NCBI RefSeq assembly: GCF_023556335.1
Contig: NZ_JAIKTS010000002.1
Location: forward strand, 186,001-250,000
Length of the DNA: 64,000 nt
Source: Stenotrophomonas mori
GTDB lineage: Bacteria > Pseudomonadota > Gammaproteobacteria > Xanthomonadales > Xanthomonadaceae
Reading direction: 5' to 3'
Every line of letters begins with the position of its first letter. The first letter of the stretch is position 1. This document shows positions 25,618 to 32,744 of this stretch, one piece after another. A program made the position numbers and the translations under genes. Under the pieces are notes generated by a model. That model did not search any database. It had not been told where the DNA came from and saw only the letters and a list, made by a program, of their open reading frames with translations.

Positions 25618-27021
25618 TCAGCCCTCCTCCAGGGGTTCGTCGGCACCGGACAGCGGGCGCGCCGGGGTGGGCACGGTGCTGTCGTGCGACGGCGGCTGCG
25701 GCGGCGGCGACGGCGCTGGCCCGGTGCGGATGATCTTGACCAGGTACCAGATGCCCCAGCCGAACACGAAGGCATAGCCGAGCGCATAGACGGCCAGCGA
25801 CAGCGCGACCATCCAGGTGCTGTGCGGCCCGACCGCGTCGGCGGTGCGCAGCAACCCGTACACCACCCACGGCTGCCGCCCCATCTCGGTGACGAACCAG
25901 CCCGCGACCAGCGCGACGAAGCCGCTGGGCAGCATGCCGTTCCAGGCGCGCAGCAGCCATTTCGACTGCAGCAGGCGCCCGCGCCACAGCTGCAGGGCCG
26001 ACAACCAGGCCAGTGCCAGCATCAGCATGCCCAGCCCGACCATGATCCGGAACGCGTAGAACACCGGCACCACCGGCGGCCGCTCGCTGGCCGGCACCGT
26101 GGTCAACGGCGCGAACGTGCCGTCCAGGCTGTGGGTCAGGATCAGGCTGCCCAGCCGGGGGATCGCCACTTCGAAACCGTTGCGTTCCGCGGCCTCGTCC
26201 GGCACCGCGAACAGCACCAGCGGCACGCCCTCGCCGGGCGCGGCCGGGTGCCAGTGCGCCTCCATCGCCGCGACCTTCATCGGCTGGTGCTCGAGCGTGT
26301 TCAGGCCGTGCAGGTCGCCGGCCAGGATCTGCAGCGGCACGCTCAACGCGGCGAACGCCACCGCCGCGGTCAGCATCTTGCGGCCGGCCTCCACGTGCAC
26401 GCCACGGCGCAGGTACCAGGCGCCGACGCCGCCGATCACGAAGCAGGTGGTGATGAACGACCCCAGCGCCATGTGCGCCAGCCGGTAGGGGAAGGACGGG
26501 TTGAACACCACCTGCCACCAGTCCGTGGGATGCACCACGCCATCGACCAGCACATGCCCGGCCGGGGTATGCAGCCAGCTGTTGGAGGACAGGATCCAGA
26601 ACGTGGAGAACAGCGTGCCCAGCGCCACCATGCAGGTGGAGAAGAAATGCAGCCGCGGCGGCACCCGGCCCCAGCCGAACAGCATCACCCCGAGGAAGCT
26701 GGCTTCCAGGAAGAACGCGGTCAGCACCTCGTAGGTCAGCAGGGGGCCGATCACGGAGCCGGCGACTTCGCTCAGGCGCGGCCAGTTGGTGCCGAACTGG
26801 AAGGCCATGACGATGCCGCTGACCACGCCCATGCCGAAGGACACCGCGAAGATCTTCTGCCAGAAGAAGAACAGTTCGCGCCAGACCGGGTTGCGGGTGC
26901 GCAGCCAACGCCATTCGACGAATGCCAGCCAGCTGGCGGTGCCGATGGTGAAGGCCGGGAACAGCACATGGAAACTCACGACGAACCCGAACTGGATCCG
27001 CGACAACACCAGCGCTTCCAC
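25618..27021 (-). CDS. cydA: Cytochrome bd-type quinol oxidase subunit I (short Q-loop, cyanide-insensitive type)
   Basis: 467 residues. LSRIQFGFVVSFHVLFPAF carries the heme-ligand His near 18-19. Other family motifs are GVVSGIVMAFQFGTNW, LTYEVLTAFFLEASFLGVMLFGW (conserved Glu pair), and GWFVTEMGRQPWVVYG (GRQPW). The region between helices 6 and 7 is short, and the protein is about 50 residues shorter than E. coli CydA. This fits the CioA subgroup, which keeps respiration going under cyanide or low oxygen. The C-terminus has a Pro-rich tail (PSPPPQPPS). It forms a two-gene operon with cydB; the region upstream holds a candidate operator at 27090-27106. Confidence 0.92.
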   Translation of the reverse strand: MEALVLSRIQFGFVVSFHVLFPAFTIGTASWLAFVEWRWLRTRNPVWRELFFFWQKIFAVSFGMGVVSGIVMAFQFGTNWPRLSEVAGSVIGPLLTYEVLTAFFLEASFLGVMLFGWGRVPPRLHFFSTCMVALGTLFSTFWILSSNSWLHTPAGHVLVDGVVHPTDWWQVVFNPSFPYRLAHMALGSFITTCFVIGGVGAWYLRRGVHVEAGRKMLTAAVAFAALSVPLQILAGDLHGLNTLEHQPMKVAAMEAHWHPAAPGEGVPLVLFAVPDEAAERNGFEVAIPRLGSLILTHSLDGTFAPLTTVPASERPPVVPVFYAFRIMVGLGMLMLALAWLSALQLWRGRLLQSKWLLRAWNGMLPSGFVALVAGWFVTEMGRQPWVVYGLLRTADAVGPHSTWMVALSLAVYALGYAFVFGWGIWYLVKIIRTGPAPSPPPQPPSHDSTVPTPARPLSGADEPLEEG

Positions 27022-27089
27022 GCGAACCTCCCGGCCGTCTGCGACCGCTGCATTCTGCGCGGCGCGCGCTGGGCGGCGGATGTGACCCG

Positions 27090-27106
27090 TTGTCGCAGTG
27101 CGTCAA
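27090..27106. promoter_or_regulatory. Candidate 17-bp operator upstream of the cytochrome bd operon
   Basis: TTGTCGCA-G-TGCGTCAA is an inverted repeat with one mismatch per 8-base arm. It lies 69-85 bases before the cydA ATG and about 130 before the divergent S9 peptidase gene, so it could control either. On the minus strand its arm reads TTGACG and could double as a -35 element. It does not match the 14-bp FNR/Anr consensus. The regulator is unknown. Confidence 0.35.
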
Positions 27107-27232
27107 ACCGTCGCAGCACCGGCCGCGGCCAGACCATGGCGCGCCCCCGGGCGCGGCCGTCATGACCACTGGCCCAGCCCCGCACAGGGGCCGCCTGATA
27201 CGCTTGCCGGTTCCTGTTCACCGGTGTCCGAC

Positions 27233-29590
27233 ATGCCCAGAATCCTGTCCCTGTCCCTGCTGTTGCTGGCCGCATGCGGCAGCGCCCATGCCTCGCCGAC
27301 GCCGATCACCATCGAGCAGGCGATGGCCGATCCGGACTGGATCGGGCCGCCGGTGGAGTCGGCCTGGTGGTCCTGGGACAGCCGGCAGGTGGAATACCCG
27401 CTCAAGCGCCAGGGCAGCCCGGTGCGCGACACCTTCCGCCAGCCGGTGGCCGGCGGTACCGCGGCGCAGGTCGCCAACGACCAGCGCGCCACCCTGGACG
27501 CCGCCGACCGCGTCTACGACCGGCAGCGCCAGCGCATGGCGTTCGTGCGCGACGGCAACGTGTTCGTGCGCGACCTGCGCAGCGGCGCCCTGGCCCAGCT
27601 CAGCCACGGCAACGAGCGCGCCTCCGGTGTGGCCTTCGCCACCGACGGCGGGGTGATCTGGAACATCGAGGACCGCTGGTACCACGGGAAGCCCGGCGCC
27701 GCCGCCACCCTGGTCGCCACGCTCGAGGCCGCGCAGGACCCCGCCGACGCGCCGGCCGCCGATGTCCTGCGCGACCAGCAGATGCGCACCCTGGAAACCC
27801 TGCGCCGCGACCGCGCGCAGCGCGACGCCCTGCGTGCGCAGGACGAACGCTGGCGCCAGGCCGATCCGACCCGGGCGCCGGCGCCGGTCTACCTGGGCGC
27901 CGACGTGGAGATCGTCGACAGCGCGCTCTCGCCCGATGCCCGGCACCTGGTCGCGGTGACCCGGCCGAAGGACTTCGATGCCGGCCGTGGCGGGAAGATG
28001 CCGCTGTACGTGACCGAATCCGGCTACGAGGAAAGCGAGGACACCCGCACCCGCGTCGGCCGCAACGGCGGTGCGCCGCATGCGCTGTGGCTGATCGACA
28101 CCGCGACCGGCCAGGTCCGGCCGGTGCCGCTGGACGGTCTGCCCGGCATCGCCAGCGATCCGCTGGCGGCGCTGCGCAGGGCCGCCGGCAAGGCACCGCT
28201 CAAGGGCGAGCGCGGCGTGCAGCTGATGAGCGATTTCATGGGCGGCGGCATCCGCTGGAGTGCCGACGGCCGCCAGGCGGCGGTGATGCTGCGCGCCAAC
28301 GACAACAAGGACCGCTGGATCGTCAGCATCGGCGACGACGGCCGCCTGCACCCCCGCCACCGGCTGACCGACCCTGCCTGGATCAACTGGGGCTTCAACG
28401 ATTTCGGCTGGATGGACGATGACCGCACCCTGTGGCTGCTGTCCGAGGAATCCGGCTTCTCGCACCTGTACACCCAGGCCGGCACCGGCAAGCCGCGCGC
28501 ACTGACCCGCGGCAACTGGGAGGCTTCCGCGCCGGTGCCCACGGCCGACGGCAAGGGCTTCTACGTGCTGTGCAACCAGCAGGCACCGCACGACTACGAG
28601 GTCTGCGGCGTCGATGCCGCCAGCGGCGAGGTACGCGTGCTGACCGACCTCGACGGCGTGGAGGATTTCTCGCTCTCGCCCGATGGCCGGCAGCTGCTGG
28701 TGCGCTATTCCGGCGCCTACCTGCCGGCGCAGCTGGCGGTGGTGCCGGCCACCGGCGGCGAGGCGCGCGTGCTCACCGACACCCGCAGCGCCGCGTTCAA
28801 GGCCCGCGAGTGGATCCAGCCGCAGCTGGTGGCGGTGCCGTCCCGGCACGGTGCCGGGGTGGTCTGGGCCAAGTACTACGGCCCGGCGCAGAAGGAGCCG
28901 GGGCGGACGTACCCGATCGTGATGTTCGTGCACGGCGCCGGCTACCTGCAGAACGTGCACCAGCGCTACCCCACCTACTTCCGCGAGCAGATGTTCCACA
29001 ACCTGCTGGTGCAGAAGGGCTACATCGTGCTGGACATGGACTACCGCGGCAGCGAGGGCTATGGCCGCGACTGGCGTACCGCGATCTACCGCAACATGGG
29101 CCACCCGGAGCTGGAGGACTACCAGGACGGCCTGGACTGGCTGGTGGAGAACCAGCAGGGCGACCGCGACCGCGCCGGCATCTACGGCGGTTCCTACGGC
29201 GGCTTCATGACCTTCATGGCGCTGTTCCGCGCGCCGGGCACCTTCAAGGCCGGCGCCGCGCTGCGCCCGGTCGGCGACTGGCACCAGTACAACCACGAAT
29301 ACACCAGCAACATCCTCAACACCCCGGACATCGACCCGGAGGCCTACCGCGTGTCCTCGCCGATCGAATACGCCGACGGGCTGCAGGACCACCTGCTGAT
29401 CGCCCACGGCATGATGGACGACAACGTGTTCTTCCAGGATTCGGTCAACATGACCCAGCGCCTGATCGAGCTGCACAAGGACAACTGGAGCATCGCGCCG
29501 TACCCGCTGGAGCGCCATGGCTACATCCGCGCCGACTCCTGGCTGGACCAGTACAAGCGCATCCTCAAGCTGTTCGAGGAGCGCCTGTGA
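27233..29590 (+). CDS. S9-family prolyl oligopeptidase / dipeptidyl peptidase, exported
   Basis: 785 residues from ATG 27233 (MPRILSLSLLLLAACGSAHA). The start sequence is a lipoprotein-like signal (LLAAC), so the protein is probably periplasmic or lipid-anchored. The central part is a beta-propeller with repeated SPDGRQLLVRYS and SADGRQAAVML strands. The C-terminal alpha/beta hydrolase has the Ser of GGSYGG near 654, Asp in GMMDDNV near 729 and His in LERHGY near 762. LDMDYRGSEGYGRDW and HPELEDYQDG are DPP-IV subfamily blocks. It should cleave short peptides, often after Pro. Its ORF opens upstream at 27098, but the signal peptide fixes the start. Confidence 0.9.
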   Translation: MPRILSLSLLLLAACGSAHASPTPITIEQAMADPDWIGPPVESAWWSWDSRQVEYPLKRQGSPVRDTFRQPVAGGTAAQVANDQRATLDAADRVYDRQRQRMAFVRDGNVFVRDLRSGALAQLSHGNERASGVAFATDGGVIWNIEDRWYHGKPGAAATLVATLEAAQDPADAPAADVLRDQQMRTLETLRRDRAQRDALRAQDERWRQADPTRAPAPVYLGADVEIVDSALSPDARHLVAVTRPKDFDAGRGGKMPLYVTESGYEESEDTRTRVGRNGGAPHALWLIDTATGQVRPVPLDGLPGIASDPLAALRRAAGKAPLKGERGVQLMSDFMGGGIRWSADGRQAAVMLRANDNKDRWIVSIGDDGRLHPRHRLTDPAWINWGFNDFGWMDDDRTLWLLSEESGFSHLYTQAGTGKPRALTRGNWEASAPVPTADGKGFYVLCNQQAPHDYEVCGVDAASGEVRVLTDLDGVEDFSLSPDGRQLLVRYSGAYLPAQLAVVPATGGEARVLTDTRSAAFKAREWIQPQLVAVPSRHGAGVVWAKYYGPAQKEPGRTYPIVMFVHGAGYLQNVHQRYPTYFREQMFHNLLVQKGYIVLDMDYRGSEGYGRDWRTAIYRNMGHPELEDYQDGLDWLVENQQGDRDRAGIYGGSYGGFMTFMALFRAPGTFKAGAALRPVGDWHQYNHEYTSNILNTPDIDPEAYRVSSPIEYADGLQDHLLIAHGMMDDNVFFQDSVNMTQRLIELHKDNWSIAPYPLERHGYIRADSWLDQYKRILKLFEERL

Positions 29591-29621
29591 CGCCGGCCTC
29601 CGGCCGGGCCCGGCGCGGCCC

Positions 29622-30056
29622 GTGAACCCGCCCATCCACATCGTCACCGCGGTGATCCTGGATGCGCGGGGGCGCACGCTGGTGGTCCGCAAGCACGGCT
29701 CGGACACCTTCATCCAGCCGGGCGGCAAGCGCGAGCAGGGCGAGGATGCCCTGCACACGCTCGCCCGCGAGCTGCGCGAGGAGCTCGGCGTGGCGCTGCG
29801 CGCCGGGTCCGCCCGTGCCCTGGGCACCTTCGAGGACCGCGCGGTCAACGAGCCGGGCCGGCGCGTGCGCAGCGAGTCGTTCCTGGTGCAGGTGGACGGC
29901 ACCGCCCAGGCCTGCGCCGAGATCGCCGAGCTGGCCTGGATCCCGCTGCACCCGCCGCACGGGGTCCGGCTGGCGCCGTTGAGCGAGCACCACGTGCTGC
30001 CGGCGGCCCGGCAGCCGGCCGCCGGGACTGGGCAAACCGGCGCCGGACGGCGATAG
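29622..30056 (+). CDS. Nudix hydrolase
   Basis: 144 residues from GTG 29622 (VNPPIHIVTAVIL). The complete Nudix box GGKREQGEDALHTLARELREELGV (G-x5-E-x7-REUxEExGU) lies near residues 31-54 and binds Mg2+ for hydrolysis of nucleoside-diphosphate-linked substrates. It begins 31 bases after the peptidase gene. The C-terminal ~20 residues (AAGTGQTGAGRR) look like non-conserved extension. Substrate is not predictable. Confidence 0.85.
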   Translation: MNPPIHIVTAVILDARGRTLVVRKHGSDTFIQPGGKREQGEDALHTLARELREELGVALRAGSARALGTFEDRAVNEPGRRVRSESFLVQVDGTAQACAEIAELAWIPLHPPHGVRLAPLSEHHVLPAARQPAAGTGQTGAGRR

Positions 30057-30087
30057 TGCGCTCCCTCCCCGCCTGCGGCACGCCTGC

Positions 30088-30666
30088 GTGATTCCACCCG
30101 ATCTTCCCGTGCAGCGCCCCGCACGCTCCCCGGCGGAGGCGTTCGTCGACGTCACCGCCAAGCTGTCTTTGCTGATGGCCGGGCTGTCCGTCGCTTGGAG
30201 CCTGCTGCAGCTGCTGGTGGTCGCGGCGCTGGGGCGGCTGGATCCGGTGGCCTGGCTGCAGCGGCAGGGGCTGCCGGTGCCGGCGGCGGTGCAGTGGATG
30301 GCTGGGCATGCGCTGGCGCTGAGCCTGCTGCTGGTGCTGCTGTCGGTGGCGCTGCTGCTGGTGTCCTGGGCACTGCTGCGCCGGCGCGGCTGGGGGCGGA
30401 CCGGTTTCATCGTGTTCCTGGTCGTGGTGGCCGCCGGCAACTTCGCCCTGCTGCCGCTGATCGACAGCCTGTTCAGCGCGATGCACGCCTTCCTCCCGGC
30501 CGACTTCCTGGCCTCGCCCGATGGCCGCGAAGCGCTGGCGCAGTTCCAGGCCAGCCGCTGGACCGCCCTGCTGAGCGCCGGCGCCACCGCGGTGGCCTTC
30601 GCCGCGCTGCATGCCTGGCTGGTGGCCAGGCTGTGCCGCGCCGACGTGCGCGCCCTGTTCCACTGA
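30088..30666 (+). CDS. Small integral membrane protein of unknown function
   Basis: 192 residues from GTG 30088 (VIPPDLPVQRPARSP). About four membrane helices are visible: KLSLLMAGLSVAWSLLQLLVVAAL, MAGHALALSLLLVLLSVALLLVSWALL, GFIVFLVVVAAGNFALLPLI, and AGATAVAFAALHAWLVARL. A soluble loop PADFLASPDGREALAQF lies between helices 3 and 4. I do not recognise a characterised family. It lies 31 bases after the Nudix gene and 59 before hemF. Confidence 0.7.
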   Translation: MIPPDLPVQRPARSPAEAFVDVTAKLSLLMAGLSVAWSLLQLLVVAALGRLDPVAWLQRQGLPVPAAVQWMAGHALALSLLLVLLSVALLLVSWALLRRRGWGRTGFIVFLVVVAAGNFALLPLIDSLFSAMHAFLPADFLASPDGREALAQFQASRWTALLSAGATAVAFAALHAWLVARLCRADVRALFH

Positions 30667-30692
30667 GCCCGCGGGGCCGGACCGCCCCATGA

Positions 30693-31664
<972 letters not shown>

Positions 31665-31700
31665 CCGCCGCGGATGCGGCACCCCTTCCGGGCGGCCGGC

Positions 31701-32204
31701 TCACCGCGGCCCGGCCGGGGCATCGGTCTCCGGACGACGCGGCACGATGGTGATGTGGCCGTTGGTCTCCAGCAGCGCCAGCGCCACCTCGTCGATGCCG
31801 CGGCAGCCCTGCTGGCGCAGGGCCGCCTCGAAGTCCGCGCGGGTGACCAGCTCCCGGCGCAGCACCGAGGCCAGCAGGCGGCCGTCGCGGGCGATCAGCA
31901 CCGGTTCGCCTTCGAGCAGGCGCTCCATGCCCCGGTAGCGGGTGCTGAGCCAGCCCACCGCGTAGTTGATCGCGATCAGCGTCGCCGCCAGCAGCAGGCC
32001 GCCGGCCAGCGACGTGTCCTGGCCCAGCAGCGCGTTCTGCACGGCGTTGCCCAGCAGCACGATCAACAGCACGTCGAACGGGGTGATCTGCCCCAGCGCG
32101 CGCTTGCCCGACAGGCGCACCATGCCCAGCACCACCGCGTAGACCACCACCGCGCGCAGCACGAACGCCCACCACGGCATCGCCAGCGAGAACATGTCCG
32201 CCAT
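31701..32204 (-). CDS. DUF421 / YetF-like membrane protein
   Basis: 167 residues from ATG 32204 (MADMFSLAMPWW), preceded by GGAGG eight bases upstream. Three membrane helices occupy the first ~85 residues. They contain the family's MVRLSGKRALGQITPFDVLLIVLLGNAVQNALLG, and the cytosolic part has GEPVLIARDGRLL and RRELVTRADFEAALRQQGCRGIDEVALALLETNG. Members are inner-membrane proteins of unknown activity with a small cytosolic domain. It converges on hemF with 36 bases between stops. Confidence 0.86.
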   Translation of the reverse strand: MADMFSLAMPWWAFVLRAVVVYAVVLGMVRLSGKRALGQITPFDVLLIVLLGNAVQNALLGQDTSLAGGLLLAATLIAINYAVGWLSTRYRGMERLLEGEPVLIARDGRLLASVLRRELVTRADFEAALRQQGCRGIDEVALALLETNGHITIVPRRPETDAPAGPR

Positions 32205-32316
32205 CGGCCGGCCTCCTTCGGCTCCGGATCGCGGCCCCATCATGCCGGGCCCCCGAGCGGTACGCGAGCGGCGCCGGCACGCCGCCGCACGGGTGCGGAA
32301 CCGCCGCCGGCCAGGC

Positions 32317-32354
32317 AAAAAAAGCCCCGCCGACCAGGGGGGGACGGCGGGGCT
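32317..32354 (-). terminator. Rho-independent terminator of the polA-downstream small RNA
   Basis: On the minus strand AGCCCCGCCG pairs perfectly with CGGCGGGGCT (32345-32354 and 32323-32332) around a C-rich 12-base loop, followed by a run of seven T (32323-32317). This is the only intrinsic terminator in the window with both a strong stem and a U-tract. It belongs to a transcript coming from higher coordinates that ends 113 bases before the DUF421 gene. Confidence 0.85.
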
Positions 32355-32440
32355 GGAGGAACGGGAATTTGGGGAGGAATCCCCGTTCCTAGATCTGCTC
32401 CAGGGGATGGGAGAGATCCGCGACAGGCATTGCACCTGTC
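32317..32440 (-). ncRNA. Candidate small RNA downstream of polA (sX13 / Spot 42 / ErsA position)
   Basis: About 124 nt with no conserved open frame. From the 5' end it has a GACAGG/CCTGTC hairpin (32435-32440 with 32422-32427). A possible GATCT/AGATC stem follows with CTCCCATCCCC in its loop, then a nine-pair AGGAACGGG/CCCGTTCCT hairpin (32382-32390 with 32357-32365) whose loop contains CCTCCCC. The terminator, with another C-run loop, ends it. TATAAC at 32450-32445 is a good -10. Loops rich in C can pair with Shine-Dalgarno G-runs. In Xanthomonas the Hfq-independent sX13 with C-rich loops is, as I recall, encoded just downstream of polA; Spot 42 and ErsA occupy the same place elsewhere. Family identity is inferred. 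Confidence 0.72.
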
Positions 32441-32444
32441 GGCG

Positions 32445-32450
32445 GTTATA
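32445..32450 (-). promoter_or_regulatory. -10 element of the candidate small RNA
   Basis: TATAAC, read on the minus strand, lies four bases before the first base of the 5' hairpin, so the RNA would start at about 32440-32438. The -35 region at 16-17 bases (TCGTCA / GTCGTC) is weak. Confidence 0.5.
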
Positions 32451-32496
32451 TGACCACTGTGGACATTGACGACACGTGAAGAACGCCGGCGCCCGA

Positions 32497-32533
32497 CGGC
32501 CTGATTAAGCGCTTATTCATGCATATCAGGCCG
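32497..32533. repeat. Nested inverted repeat upstream of the small RNA promoter
   Basis: CGGCCTGAT (32497-32505) and ATCAGGCCG (32525-32533) form a perfect 9-bp inverted repeat. The 19-base spacer contains the palindromes TAAGCGCTTA (32506-32515) and ATGCAT (32519-32524). The spacer is AT-richer than its surroundings. It sits about 47 bases upstream of the small RNA -10 and about 210 bases past polA. It could be an operator or an RNA hairpin in polA read-through transcript. Confidence 0.5.
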
Positions 32534-32712
32534 CCGTGGCGATGAATGCACACAGCGCTACGCAACGTTCCATTGGCGGTGCTTCCGGGCGCCTTCCGGG
32601 CCTCTGGAACAGCCCATTTCGTTCCAGTCGAAACCATCGCCGGCGGGCCGCCGCGCGACCCGCCGCGCAGCGTGCCGGAACGTCGCCGCGACGCCGACCG
32701 CGGGCGGCGGCC

Positions 32713-32738
32713 GTCCCGGCCCCGTACGCGGCCGGGAC
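32713..32738 (-). terminator. Hairpin just after the polA stop
   Basis: GTCCCGGCC (32713-32721) pairs perfectly with GGCCGGGAC (32730-32738) around an 8-base loop, beginning six bases after the polA TGA. There is no T-run. It probably stabilises the 3' end or terminates polA transcription incompletely. Confidence 0.5.
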
Positions 32739-32744
32739 GCGCCC

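Noticed and set aside
27090-27106. FNR/Anr box upstream of the bd oxidase
   Set aside because: The repeat is 17 bp with TTGTCGCA arms and does not fit the TTGAT-N4-ATCAA consensus. Kept only as an unassigned palindrome.
32449-32520. Small minus-strand frame MNKRLIRPSGAGVLHVSSMSTVVI before the small RNA
   Set aside because: It has no ribosome site and no known similarity, lies over the inverted repeat and the small RNA promoter, and ends inside the -10.
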